Source: Clostridia bacterium UC5.1-1C12 (GTDB lineage: Bacteria; Bacillota_I; Bacilli_A; Erysipelotrichales; Erysipelotrichaceae). From it: DNA of 64,000 nucleotides. The stretch spans positions 40,405 through 104,404 of the forward strand of contig BBZX01000012.1 in the NCBI GenBank assembly GCA_001305055.1, given 5' to 3'. Numbering within the stretch: the stretch's first letter is position 1; every line of letters starts with the position of its first letter. Both the position numbers and the translations under genes were made by a program. The notes beneath the pieces were generated by a model, which saw only the letters and a program-made list of their open reading frames with translations, had not been told where the DNA came from and searched no databases. Shown piece by piece: positions 40,041-52,802 of the stretch.

Positions 40041-41654
40041 CTATAATGGCATAGCACAGCCGTCAGCCCGTGGATCACTGCCGCCAAATAAAACGCCATT
40101 TTCCTTTATTTCGATTAACTGTGAAGCGCCTGAACATTCATAAGGCTCAATTACTTTCAGCACATGTCCCATGGCCTGTAATTGCTTCAGCTTCTCTTCT
40201 CCAATCTGTTTTTCTATTTTTAATACATTTGTAATACTGCCGCATGGATTGCTGGATTGAGCATCTGCCCATTTAGCAGTTTCTAATGCAGTTTGCACAT
40301 CCATACCAAAATCAATGACATTGCATAAGGTCTGCATGTTCCACTGCGGCTGATTGTCGCCGCCCGGTGTATTGCCGACCCAGCGCAGATTCCCCTGATT
40401 ATCAGTTACCATATAAGTAACTAATGTGTGCATCGTTCGTTTATGCGGATGCAGACAATTTGGATGACCTTCTGTCAAATTGAATCCTGAGCCTAAACGG
40501 TTATTCAGCAAGATGCCGCAGCCTTCAATTTCCTCACCAGATCCCCAAGATGCTGAAATGCTGTGTATAAAGGAAACCGCATTGCCTTGACTGTCGACAA
40601 CCACAAAGCTTGTCGTGTGACCCTTTTCGTTAAATGGGATTTCATCGATAATCGGCAGTGAACGATCCATGCGAATCGTGGAAGCCTGCTTTTTCGCATA
40701 TTCTTCAGATAAGATCATATCGATCGGGTTATTTACAAACGATGGATCACCAAAGTAACTTACCCGGTCATTGAAAGCAAGTTTTTTTGCTTCCACCATC
40801 AAATGAATGGCCTCTGCTGATTCAGGTTCTAGTTTCGAAAAATCAAATTGATTTAAGATATTCATTTCTTCCAGATGAATAATGCCTTGTGATACCGGCG
40901 GCGTTTGGAAAACCCGATAATTACGGTAAGGCACTGTAATTGGTTCAAGAATTTCTGATTTCATTGCCTTCAGATCTTCCAGTTTAAATAAACCGCCGCG
41001 TTTTTCAGAATGTTTGACTAATTTTTCCGCAAGTTCACCTTCATAAAAAGCATTGCGGCCTTGTTCTGCGATAATACGCAATGAATGGGCATATTCAGGA
41101 TTATAATACAGTTCTCCGGCAGCCAGCGGTTCATTGCCATTTTTTAAGAACCGCTTACGCAGACCTTCAAAACGTAAGATTTTATCATAATCAGTATGCA
41201 AATGGCGAGCTACCTTTTCTGATATCGGACAGCCATTTTCGGCCAAATCGATAGCGTCCTGACATAGATCAGCAAAGCACATCGTACCAAATTTTTCTAA
41301 GGCAAGCAAGCAGGCATCAACTTCACCCGGTACTGCTGCCGATAAAATGCCGTCATTAGGAATATGATTCATGCCATGACTTTTGAAATAATCAATTGTC
41401 GCTCGCGCTGGTGCCGCACCGGAGCCGTTAAGCGCACTGATTTTTTTACTAGCCGCATCATAATACAGTAAGAATACATCACCGCCCAAGCCACACATAT
41501 CGGGAAGTACAACGCCGCTTGTATTAGCCATAGCAACTGCCGCATCCATCGCGTTGCCGCCTTTTTTCAATATATCGATTCCTGTTGAGGATATCAACGA
41601 ATGAGCGGAGGCTACCATGCCCTTTCTGCTCATCACAATACCTCGATGTTTCAT
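40041..41654 (-). CDS. Gamma-glutamyltransferase-family protein, cytoplasmic
   Basis: Ntn-hydrolase of 537 residues. The expected self-cleavage and nucleophile threonine is in GHTTSFVVVDSQGNAVSF, and NNRLGSGFN and NTPGGDNQPQWN are typical of the family. There is no signal peptide, as in the YwrD-like group, so it acts inside the cell. It lies directly downstream of an EIIC gene, 31 bases away, in a beta-glucoside regulon, which is unusual. Transpeptidase, glutathione hydrolase or another amide hydrolase are all possible. Confidence 0.85.
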   Translation of the reverse strand: MKHRGIVMSRKGMVASAHSLISSTGIDILKKGGNAMDAAVAMANTSGVVLPDMCGLGGDVFLLYYDAASKKISALNGSGAAPARATIDYFKSHGMNHIPNDGILSAAVPGEVDACLLALEKFGTMCFADLCQDAIDLAENGCPISEKVARHLHTDYDKILRFEGLRKRFLKNGNEPLAAGELYYNPEYAHSLRIIAEQGRNAFYEGELAEKLVKHSEKRGGLFKLEDLKAMKSEILEPITVPYRNYRVFQTPPVSQGIIHLEEMNILNQFDFSKLEPESAEAIHLMVEAKKLAFNDRVSYFGDPSFVNNPIDMILSEEYAKKQASTIRMDRSLPIIDEIPFNEKGHTTSFVVVDSQGNAVSFIHSISASWGSGEEIEGCGILLNNRLGSGFNLTEGHPNCLHPHKRTMHTLVTYMVTDNQGNLRWVGNTPGGDNQPQWNMQTLCNVIDFGMDVQTALETAKWADAQSSNPCGSITNVLKIEKQIGEEKLKQLQAMGHVLKVIEPYECSGASQLIEIKENGVLFGGSDPRADGCAMPL

Positions 41655-41684
41655 AAATTCACCTTCTTTTCGTCTACTGCTGAT

Positions 41685-42926
41685 TCAAATTTTTTGTGCT
41701 TCTTCAACTTCTTTCATACGCATTTTCTCTGCAATTTTAAAGAACGGATAGTAAATCGCAATGGATATCAGCAGTCCGCAGAAAGCCCAGACAGCGGCTG
41801 GAATATTTCCGCCAGTTGAGAGATATGCGCCAATTACCGGCGGCATGATCCATGGTACAAGAGCTACCGGACGGCCGATAATATTAAAGAACATCAAGAA
41901 ATAAGTACCGATAACTAAAACAACATCGACTAAAACAAATGGAATCATCATAACTGGGTTCATAACGATTGGGAAACCGAAAGTAACCGGTTCATTGATA
42001 TTAAAGATACCTGCCGGCAAAGCCAATTTACCCAGTGTGCTAAAGGATTTTTCTTTTGAACGAGTCATCAGCAATACAAGACCTAAAGTAGCACCGGCAC
42101 CGCCCAGCGATACAAACCATGGAATAAAGCCCGTAGCTGTAATATAAGGGATTGGATTGCCAGCCAGATATGCTTCTGAGTTAGCAGTTATGAAGGTGGT
42201 AAAAATAGGCACGCCAACTGCGTTGAGGATAGACTGACCATGGATACCTACGCACCACAGCAGCTGTGAAACAACCATATAAACCAAGATACCAGGTAAT
42301 GTATTCAGTGCGAATACAAGCGGTGAGAATAATTGCGTAACTAACTCTGGAATATTTAAACCAAAGACACAGCTCAGCGTCCAAAGAATCGTTAATGCGA
42401 CAGCTCCCGGAATCAAAGCCGAGAAGGATTTGGAAACAGCCTCCGGTACGCCTTCAGGGAAGCGGATGATCCAATTTTTGCGGACAAACAGTTCTAAGAT
42501 TTTAACAGCGAAGATTGCAACAACGATGGCCGTAAAAATACCCTTTGAACCAAAATAAGTGGTTGACATTGCAAATTCACTGTCAATCTGAAGCATCATG
42601 AAACCGATAAATGAAAGAATACCTCCCATCAAACGATCTTGTTTAAATTCTTTCGCCAAATTATAACCAACTGAAAAAGCTACATATAAAGCAATGATCC
42701 CCATTGTCATTGTGTTAGGAACACCCAACATTGCTTTATAAGGTTCAATAAATTTCAGCCATGCATCATTTGGAAATTGCTGGATGATAATAAACAGGCT
42801 TCCGAAAATTGTGAAGGGAACAGTTGCGACCATGCCGTCTTTTACACCGACGATGTAAGGATTTGCCCCTAATTTAGCAAATATAGGCGCAACTTTCATC
42901 TCCATAAAGTCCATGAATTTTTTCAT
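41685..42926 (-). CDS. PTS lactose/cellobiose EIIC
   Basis: Membrane transport subunit of about 413 residues, with the conserved GIHGQSILNAVGVPIFT, GGAGATLGLVLLM and FNINEPVTFGFPIVMNP segments. I start at 42926, after AAAGGAGATG. It has no EIIA/EIIB neighbours and probably works with those at 38399-39035. The gene for the GGT-like enzyme follows. Confidence 0.92.
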   Translation of the reverse strand: MKKFMDFMEMKVAPIFAKLGANPYIVGVKDGMVATVPFTIFGSLFIIIQQFPNDAWLKFIEPYKAMLGVPNTMTMGIIALYVAFSVGYNLAKEFKQDRLMGGILSFIGFMMLQIDSEFAMSTTYFGSKGIFTAIVVAIFAVKILELFVRKNWIIRFPEGVPEAVSKSFSALIPGAVALTILWTLSCVFGLNIPELVTQLFSPLVFALNTLPGILVYMVVSQLLWCVGIHGQSILNAVGVPIFTTFITANSEAYLAGNPIPYITATGFIPWFVSLGGAGATLGLVLLMTRSKEKSFSTLGKLALPAGIFNINEPVTFGFPIVMNPVMMIPFVLVDVVLVIGTYFLMFFNIIGRPVALVPWIMPPVIGAYLSTGGNIPAAVWAFCGLLISIAIYYPFFKIAEKMRMKEVEEAQKI

Positions 42927-42974
42927 TTTTCCATCTCCTTTGAAAGTTTCATTCACTTTCCTTTATCTGCTGAC

Positions 42975-43046
42975 ATCTTAACATAATAATGTTTAGTTGT
43001 AAAGATTATAATGTTATATATTTATGAAATATAGAATATAATGTTA
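42975..43046 (-). promoter_or_regulatory. Promoter and GntR-type repeats of the EIIC-GGT operon
   Basis: Minus strand TTTACA, 17 bases, TAAGAT (43003 to 42975). GATTATAATGTTA (43004-43016) and GAATATAATGTTA (43034-43046) lie 30 bp apart; the core AGAATATAATG is the complement of the CATTATATTCT repeat at 39091 and 39113. The first repeat overlaps the -35. Confidence 0.6.
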
Positions 43047-43067
43047 AATCGAAATTTTTATATACAA

Positions 43068-43103
43068 AAAAGATGACCTATTAAAATAAGTCACCTAAAA
43101 TTC
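43068..43103 (-). terminator. Terminator of the PRD-controlled beta-glucoside operon
   Basis: On the minus strand GGTGACTTATT pairs with AATAGGTCATC (two G-T pairs) and TTTTTT follows. Confidence 0.75.
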
Positions 43104-43117
43104 TCTATATTGATTTC

Positions 43118-44076
43118 TTACTGCTCATTGATAACTACTCTAACTTTAGATTTTTCTCTATGATGCCATAGTCTTGTTAAATATGGCAATGCAAAGGTTG
43201 TGATAACCAGCGCTAAGGCACATTGGGCTGTTGCTGATCCGACATATGACTCAAACGCTGGATTTATTTGCGCAGCTAAATAAGGCAGTGACAAGCTGAC
43301 TCCTGATAAACCACATGATGCAATTGCCGCATGCCCCGGCTGTTTCAGTATCAAACAATCAAAAAGCAAAGCAGGAATCAGTGAAAGAAGTAATGTACAG
43401 CCGCATAAAAACAAACCTTGAAAACCGCATTCAAACATCGTTATTAACGAGATATTGGTTCCAAACGCAAATCCCGCCAATGGTATTAAACATTGGGTAC
43501 CATCTTTAAACATTTCTTTAAACTCACTGTCTAATAAATTGCAGCCTATCCCCAGCAGCAAAGGAAGCAGCATAGCCAGAAGACTATTAATCAGATTTCC
43601 TTGGCTTGAAAAGCTAAATAGCAGCAAGGCTATATTAGGCAAGCCAATTAATGTCATTAAACCGAAATTCGCTTGATCGATAGAATCGCCTAATTCATTA
43701 ACGATACTCAAATAAAGAGCAGAATTACAGCTCATATAAGCGGTTATCCAAGCTAAAGAGCTTATTTGAAAAACGCCCTCTGCTGGCATATAACGCAGTA
43801 TGATAATACCAAATATAAAATAGAGAATCAATTTAAACAATGCCAGCGGCAATCCGCGCTTTGCTACTTTTCGGATAGTTACAAAATCCATCTGAGTACC
43901 GGTGAAAAACAACATTAAACCAATAATCGTCATCAGACCATTCTTAGTAAAGGTAACTGTAAAGGGATCACCAATTGCAAGTAAACCCGGACAAAATGTA
44001 TTACATAATGCGCCGAGGAATACCGGCACCAGCATCATGCCTACCGGAATCCGTCTGATTAAAGCCGCAGCTTTCA

Positions 44077-44077
<1 letters not shown>
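43118..44077 (-). CDS. 2-keto-3-deoxygluconate permease family transporter
   Basis: A 319-residue membrane protein with about ten helices. RRIPVGMMLVPVFLGALCNTF and KNGLMTIIGLMLFFTGTQMDF match the KdgT family. KdgT takes up 2-keto-3-deoxygluconate in pectin degraders, but here it is the last gene of a PTS/GH1 operon, so it may instead export or import a product of glycoside cleavage such as an aglycone acid. Its start overlaps the GH1 stop (TAATG). Confidence 0.75.
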
Positions 44078-47038
<2,961 letters not shown>

Positions 47039-47072
47039 TTAACTAAAGGGGCAAATAACTGCCCCCTGCTTA

Positions 47073-48363
47073 TTAATTCAGTTCTTTTTTAGCCTGCTTG
47101 TTTGACATTAAAACAAATGGTGTATAAACAAGAGCGCCTACAGCTATAATAATCAGCTGAACGACAACTCCCTGCCAGCCATGACCGACAAATGCACTGA
47201 CAATGACTGGGAAACCAAATGGTACGTCGACAATATTACATGGCAGGAAACCAATATTTGTAAAGAATAGAAGTAAACCGGTTGCGATACCGCCATTCAG
47301 AATGAATGGAATTGCATACGTAACATTTAATACTAATGGCAAACCAAATACTACCGGCTCAGAAATTCCGAACAAAGCGGGTACAAAGCCTAATTTAGCA
47401 ACCGCACGTTCATCATCACGTTTAGAGAAAATTAACAGTGAAATGACTAAGGATAATACTAAACCTGCACCACCGACAACGATAAAGGAAACTAAAGAAC
47501 CATAAGTGATTGGCTGATTTGGAATCTGTCCTGCACTTGCGGCTGCGATATTAGCAGCAATAGCACTGGCGATAAGTGGATTACGAATTGGTGTGATAAT
47601 CATATTGCCATGTACACCAAGGAACCAGAATACTTGAGCTATCGTAAATAAAGCAATTGCTCCTACCGGACTTTGGAATACAGCTTCAAGCGGTGCTTGA
47701 ACAACTTCATAAATCCAGTTATTCAAGTAAGAACCAGTCATAAGATGGAATACTGTACCGATTACAGATGTCACTACTAAGGTAATTAAAATTGGCACTA
47801 AAGTATTGAAGCTCTGTGCAATGGCATGAGGTACTGAGGCTGGCATTTTAATTTTGATTTTTTCTATTTTCATTAATGCACTGAATAACTCAGATACCAA
47901 AATTGCAACAATCATACCGATGAATAAGCCTTGGGCGCCGATAGCAGCACCAGGCAGACCTGCAGCAGCCGCAGTAGCACCTTCAACGACTACGGATACT
48001 GTCTGCGGAACAACGCAAATGTAACCAGCTAAGCATGCAATCGCGCAGATATATTCAGGAACTTTATTCTTTCTGGCCATTTCTACACCAATCAAAAAAA
48101 CGATTGGCAATGCCATAATTGATAAGGTTGCGAAGTTAATGGCCGTAAAAGCCGGACTTAGGCTTGCCAGTGCCGGAATAAATGCGGCTAAGCCTGTTGT
48201 GGCTGAACACAGTAATGTATTAAATAATGTTGCGAATGAACCGACAATAATGAATGGCATGAATGTTGTGAAAGCATTTTGATAGCGCCTAGATATTTAT
48301 TATCATCAACTTTTCGGCAACTAACATCAAGCCGTCTTCAAATTTTTCTGTAAATTTAGCCAT
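47073..48363 (-). CDS. PTS lactose/cellobiose EIIC (two frameshifts)
   Basis: Membrane subunit of about 430 residues with GVHGNMIITPIRNPLIAS, GGAGLVLSLVIS and FGISEPVVFGLPLVLN. The N-terminus is recovered by restoring one A at two runs, near 48316 (AEKVDDNKYLGAI) and near 48277 (IKNAFTTFMPFIIVG), giving a start at 48363 that overlaps the EIIB stop (TAATG). It is the transporter of the operon EIIA-EIIB-EIIC-GH1-GH1-KdgT. Confidence 0.88.
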
Positions 48364-48668
48364 TATTTCCCCTCCACTAATGCTTCTGCCTGTTTCAGTA
48401 CAGCAGCACCGTCGCAGCGGCCATAAGCAACGGCATCAATAACTGCGATCGGCGCAGCATCGCCTACGATTTTAGATACTTTACGCTGAATATGACGTAC
48501 TTGTGGTCCTAATAACAATACATCGAAGTTACCTAATTCATCTTCGATCTGCCCCTGTTCAACAGCCCAAATCTTATAATCTTTACCCTGTTTTGCAGCT
48601 TCATCCTGCATTTTTGATACTACTAAACTTGTTGACATTCCCGCACAGCAGGCTAACATAATTCTCAT
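48363..48668 (-). CDS. PTS lactose/cellobiose EIIB
   Basis: EIIB of 101 residues, phospho-cysteine in IMLACCAGMSTSLVVSKM. The start overlaps the EIIA stop by four bases and its stop overlaps the EIIC start. Confidence 0.93.
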   Translation of the reverse strand: MRIMLACCAGMSTSLVVSKMQDEAAKQGKDYKIWAVEQGQIEDELGNFDVLLLGPQVRHIQRKVSKIVGDAAPIAVIDAVAYGRCDGAAVLKQAEALVEGK

Positions 48669-49000
48669 CCTTCTAAATCCTCCTTTTTAATTACCTTTGA
48701 AAGTAAACGATAAATATTTAAAAATTCCTCTGCCTGATCAATCATGATCATGGCTGTTGTGAGATGATCCTGAGCATGAACCAGTATTAAACTTAGTTCA
48801 CTTTTTTCTCCTCTGGCTTCACCCTGGATCAATTCCGTCTGTGTCTGATGAGCTGACTTTAAGTCATCTCTAGCTTCTTTGATCAAGCTTGCAGCTTCAT
48901 CAAAATTGAAATCACGAGCTTCCTCAATAGCCATCAATGATTTTGATTTTGAGTTGCCAGCGTTTAAAATCAAAGTGAATGCTGTTTCATACGTATCCAT
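48665..49000 (-). CDS. PTS lactose/cellobiose EIIA
   Basis: EIIA of about 111 residues, phosphohistidine in LILVHAQDHLTTAM. I start at 49000 after AAGGAGG. First gene of the operon. Confidence 0.92.
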   Translation of the reverse strand: MDTYETAFTLILNAGNSKSKSLMAIEEARDFNFDEAASLIKEARDDLKSAHQTQTELIQGEARGEKSELSLILVHAQDHLTTAMIMIDQAEEFLNIYRLLSKVIKKEDLEG

Positions 49001-49085
49001 GCGATTCCTCCTTGCCGTCAAATGTCTGCAGTCATTTGTTACAACTACATAATAAAGGAGAGTACCGTTTCATTCCATAGATGTT

Positions 49086-49130
49086 TTTTCCGTTTATCAA
49101 TGCGGAAATGCATTATTGTATGCGGAAATT
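49086..49130. repeat. GCGGAAAT repeats upstream of the beta-glucoside operon
   Basis: TGCGGAAAT occurs at 49101-49109 and 49121-49129, exactly 20 bp apart, and an inverted half-copy (TTTCCGTTTAT) lies at 49088-49098. The spacing of two helical turns suggests an activator site for the PRD regulator at 49845. Confidence 0.5.
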
Positions 49131-49237
49131 ATGAACTCGGATGAAATAATGCCGCAAAATGCTATATTTAAAATAATTACAGCTTTTAAACTATGATATT
49201 ATGTATATAACAATGTCTATGAAAGGGGGAAACGGAT

Positions 49238-49786
49238 ATGAAAAAATATGTAATTGCATTTTTAATCTGTATTTATACAACGATTCTGGTGCCAATTTTA
49301 CTTTCTGATCTACCTGATCCAGTTAGTGCGCTTTTAAATATGACACTGCTTGCCGCTGCAGTTTTAGGAATTCTCTGCATGATTACATTATTTAAAAACA
49401 TCAAGGAGATACTCATAACTCCTAAACAGCAGGATGAATTAAATAATCTTGCCTTATTGCTGAAAATAGCTGTACTGCCTGTCTATGCTTATATAACGCT
49501 GATTGGTATCGGTGCTGGTACCATTATGGTTATCTTTCCCGGCATGATATTCTTACTGCCTTTAATTTACGCTATAGTGACAGCTTTGTTGTGCTTCTTG
49601 TTAGTCATTACCTCAAGCTATACAATTACCCGCATCTATATTCAATATCGAAACGGTATCTTTTCACTTAAAAAGACAATTTTGCATGTGATTTTACAAG
49701 TAATCTTTTTTATCGATGTAATTGATTATATTTATTTATTCTTCAACATTAGAAAATGCCGTAAAGAATCAATTGAATATGCCTAA
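49238..49786 (+). CDS. Integral membrane protein of unknown function
   Basis: A 182-residue protein with about five membrane helices (CIYTTILVPILL, MTLLAAAVLGILCMITLF, IAVLPVYAYITLIGIGAGTIMVIF, LIYAIVTALLCFLLVIT, ILQVIFFIDVIDYIYLFF). The start has a strong AAAGGGGG site. It is transcribed away from the PTS operon and converges on the PRD gene. I recognise no family. Confidence 0.75.
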   Translation: MKKYVIAFLICIYTTILVPILLSDLPDPVSALLNMTLLAAAVLGILCMITLFKNIKEILITPKQQDELNNLALLLKIAVLPVYAYITLIGIGAGTIMVIFPGMIFLLPLIYAIVTALLCFLLVITSSYTITRIYIQYRNGIFSLKKTILHVILQVIFFIDVIDYIYLFFNIRKCRKESIEYA

Positions 49787-49787
49787 A

Positions 49788-49838
49788 ATAAAAGATACTT
49801 GCTTGAATATATAAAGTCAGACAAATATCTTTTTCAAT
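49788..49838. terminator. Bidirectional terminator between the membrane protein and the PRD regulator
   Basis: AAAAGATACTTG can pair with CAAATATCTTTT; T-runs occur on both strands. Confidence 0.5.
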
Positions 49839-49844
49839 TATGTA

Positions 49845-51755
49845 TTATAATTCATCTTCAATCGTTTTAAATATCCTCATCATTGTTGAGAAACGCTTTT
49901 CATGCAGCAATAATTTAATATAATCCTTACTGGTCAGCATTTTACTTGTTAAGGTATAGAATTTTTGAAGATCGCGATTCTTATTTTTTTCAATAGAGAG
50001 TAAGAATACCAACTGTACTTTCTGCTTATCCCAAAGAATCGGCCGTTTCAGCAATGCTACACAAACAAAGGTTTCGTCAGTGCAGACACGGTATGGATGA
50101 GGAATCGCAATCAGATTGCCGAATTCCGTCACCGCTTTCTTTTCACGAAGCAAAACTAATTCTTTGAAATTACGCGGTACCTTGCGATAGTTACGAATCC
50201 GCATGGTCATATAGTCAATGACTTCATCCTTATTTTTTGCAGGGACATTAACAAAAAAGAGGTTGGGATCAAAAAATCGTTCTATTGAATTTTTAGATGA
50301 AATACTGAGCAGCCGTTTAACCTTGTTTTCATCCCGCGTTTCCATGAAATATTGAACACGGATAATCGGTACCGGCAGCTTTGCCTGAATCGGTACTGTG
50401 CTGATCACAAAATCGATATCAGTAAAATCAATCTTTTCAATATTCATCACATCGCAGGTAATCAGCTTGTTAATATATTTCCCAAACTTATCACGGTATT
50501 GATATTCCAATAGTTCAGCGGTTCCACGGCCTGTACTGCATACCATTACGATATTCTTACGGTCAATGGTTTCACGCTTACGCTCTAATGCCAGATTAAT
50601 ATGCAAGGCGATGTAGCCAATTTCATCTTCACTGATTTCCTTATGATACAATTCCTTTAAAGGCACACAAGCTGTGGTCGCAATCATGAAAGCCAGCATA
50701 TAATGCGTCTTAATCTCTTTCAGCAGCGGATTGCGCATATTTAAATCATACTGCAGCCTGCTCTTTAATGGAATCAAATGCAAAGCAAGAACAAGTCTTA
50801 AATTCAGATCCTGACTTAATTCTAAATTCATCTCCTCATCCGCTGCCTTAAGCATTTCGTTCACTGTTTCAAACATTTCTTCATCGACAACTAGGTTAGC
50901 TTCCTCAGCAGATTTAATCATGCGTTTACCCAACAGATGAATCATAATATAACCGCATTCACTTTTAGGAACTGTAATTGAGAATTCTTTTTCAATAACA
51001 TTAACGATGCGTAATGCCAATTCATAGATTGTTTTATGTGTCTCAATCTCTTCCAGCTGTTCTACTTCCATTGGCACATAATTACCACTTTTAATTCGCT
51101 GTACAGCGATATAAATATGCGTCACCAGATTATTAAAAGCAAAATCTGACATGTGATAATTTTCTTCCTCGAACAAGAGCTCAAGAATTTCCGAGATTTT
51201 TTGCAGCTGACTGCGCTGAAGCACAGCTTCACCATCTTCACTCTCAAATATATTAGATAGATAGTTTGAAATACAAAGCCGCAAGTCAAACTCACTGCCC
51301 TCGATTTTCATTCCATAATAAGGACGCTGAAGCAACTTTAAATTATTCTTTTCCAATATCTCACGAACGGTTTTCAAATCTTGAGAAATAGTGCTTTGGC
51401 TCGTATAAAGCATATCACAAAGCGCTTCAATTTTTACATAATCATCATGCGCAAGCAAATATTCAAGGATAAATTGAACACGCTGCTGTGGTGTTGCCGG
51501 CTGTACAGCTTCTTCAGTTTCATCTTCAGCCACCAGCACATTATATTGTTCACGATTCAAAACATGAAGCTGATAACCATACTTAGGCTTAGAAACTAAT
51601 TCGATTCCCTCTTTATATAACTCCTCCGCAAGAATTTTCATTTCTGAGCGGATTGTCCTATCTGATACATTAATTCTGCCGGCAATATATGAAGCAGTTG
51701 TATAATCTTCTTCATTAAGATATTTCATAATCTGCCGCTGTCTGTTCGTTAACAT
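49845..51755 (-). CDS. LicR-type PRD transcriptional regulator
   Basis: PTS-controlled activator of 636 residues, intact. Two N-terminal helix-turn-helices (YTTASYIAGRINVSDRTIRSEM, then MLYTSQSTISQDLKTV) precede two PRDs with regulatory histidines in NLVTHIYIAV, YIMIHLLGKR, LALHLIPLKSR and YIALHINLAL. An EIIB-like loop (VMVCSTGRGTAELLEYQY) and an EIIA domain (FGNLIAIPHPYRV) follow. The adjacent operon EIIA-EIIB-EIIC-GH1-GH1 is its natural target. Confidence 0.92.
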   Translation of the reverse strand: MLTNRQRQIMKYLNEEDYTTASYIAGRINVSDRTIRSEMKILAEELYKEGIELVSKPKYGYQLHVLNREQYNVLVAEDETEEAVQPATPQQRVQFILEYLLAHDDYVKIEALCDMLYTSQSTISQDLKTVREILEKNNLKLLQRPYYGMKIEGSEFDLRLCISNYLSNIFESEDGEAVLQRSQLQKISEILELLFEEENYHMSDFAFNNLVTHIYIAVQRIKSGNYVPMEVEQLEEIETHKTIYELALRIVNVIEKEFSITVPKSECGYIMIHLLGKRMIKSAEEANLVVDEEMFETVNEMLKAADEEMNLELSQDLNLRLVLALHLIPLKSRLQYDLNMRNPLLKEIKTHYMLAFMIATTACVPLKELYHKEISEDEIGYIALHINLALERKRETIDRKNIVMVCSTGRGTAELLEYQYRDKFGKYINKLITCDVMNIEKIDFTDIDFVISTVPIQAKLPVPIIRVQYFMETRDENKVKRLLSISSKNSIERFFDPNLFFVNVPAKNKDEVIDYMTMRIRNYRKVPRNFKELVLLREKKAVTEFGNLIAIPHPYRVCTDETFVCVALLKRPILWDKQKVQLVFLLSIEKNKNRDLQKFYTLTSKMLTSKDYIKLLLHEKRFSTMMRIFKTIEDEL

Positions 51756-51787
51756 ATATCCACCACACCTTCAGTTACCTTTTGTTA

Positions 51788-51816
51788 ATCATAACAGGTA
51801 ATCAAAGCGTTTTCAA
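51788..51816 (-). promoter_or_regulatory. Promoter with cre site of the LicR-type gene
   Basis: Minus strand TTGAAA, 17 bases, TATGAT. TCAAAGCGTTTTCA (51802-51815) is a cre site with one mismatch overlapping the -35, laid out as at 26345-26374. Confidence 0.65.
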
Positions 51817-51893
51817 ATACTTTACGAAACTGAAGCTTTTATTATCGTTAAATTTACATTGCCGTTTTCCACAGCAAAATAATATTTTAAAAT

Positions 51894-52652
51894 TTATACG
51901 CCTAATTCAACCGTTTCCAGCATTTCATTAAAGTATGTGGAATTCAGCTTCTTTTTCATCCAGCCAAGCCTGCATTCATCCTTCATCAGAATAGCTCCCA
52001 GCATTTCATAGCATGTATTAAAAATCATCCACATATCATCCAGCTCTTCGTCAAGATTTAGACGATGCATTTCATCTAATATATAACGTACACATTCAGC
52101 TTTGCATTCCCATTGACTGTCATCAATTTCATATATATCTTGTTCCAGCAAAGCCAAGACTTCTTCACTGAAATTGTAATAATCTCTGCTTTCCAGTTCT
52201 TCAATAGCTGCGGAGTATTTTCTGATGATTTGATTTAACCGCTGCTTTAAAACAGGCTGCGGATCGTTTTCAGCCAATAACTGCAGCTTATATTTTACAG
52301 CCCGCTGATCTGAAACAGAAAGCAGTATTTCTCTTAACTTTTGAGTGGATAAACAATTAATCAGTTTACTTAAATCATGCTGCCGGATCATTTCAGCACC
52401 TTCTTCCACAGCAAATAAGACCGCGGCCATGTGCTTACAATAACCCATTTCCTGACCATAAATACAATCACAATTCATGATCAGCTCATCATTCTCTGCC
52501 TCAATATAAACCTCATACTCATTGCCGCTGTCACTTTGAACAACAGCTTCATATCCCTGTGATGTCTGCATGAGTTCTAAGACATTCCCATTCTCATAAT
52601 ATGCTAGGCCGCGGTCTAAAATTTTCGATGTAAAATATTTTTGCCAATCCAT
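51894..52652 (-). CDS. SWIM zinc-finger protein
   Basis: A 252-residue protein with a SWIM motif near residues 60-75 (NCDCIYGQEMGYCKHMAAVLFAVE: CxC...CxH). The N-terminal WQKYFTSKILDRGLAYYENGNV and the rest, acidic and helical, are seen in stand-alone SWIM proteins. SWIM domains bind DNA or protein and are often found next to or fused with SNF2 helicases; a decayed SNF2 piece lies 9 kb away, but a link is not shown. The ribosome site is AGGAGG. Confidence 0.85.
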   Translation of the reverse strand: MDWQKYFTSKILDRGLAYYENGNVLELMQTSQGYEAVVQSDSGNEYEVYIEAENDELIMNCDCIYGQEMGYCKHMAAVLFAVEEGAEMIRQHDLSKLINCLSTQKLREILLSVSDQRAVKYKLQLLAENDPQPVLKQRLNQIIRKYSAAIEELESRDYYNFSEEVLALLEQDIYEIDDSQWECKAECVRYILDEMHRLNLDEELDDMWMIFNTCYEMLGAILMKDECRLGWMKKKLNSTYFNEMLETVELGV

Positions 52653-52693
52653 ATAATATCCTCCTTTTTATGCTTACAGTATAGTACCAAATA

Positions 52694-52710
52694 TTACATT
52701 ATTTATGTAA
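52694..52710. promoter_or_regulatory. Inverted repeat upstream of the SWIM gene
   Basis: TTACAT-TATTT-ATGTAA is a perfect six-base dyad about 45 bases before the start, near a minus-strand TATACT. Confidence 0.35.
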
Positions 52711-52802
52711 GGATATAATCGAATTAAAAAATTTGACGAATATAATTGCTTAAAATAGCTTTTTCAGTTCCAATTCATATAAATTACATATGATTTATGA
52801 TA

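Noticed and set aside
49086..49130. CRISPR-like repeats
   Set aside because: Only two nine-base copies 20 bp apart, with no spacers of even length and no cas genes. A regulatory site fits better.
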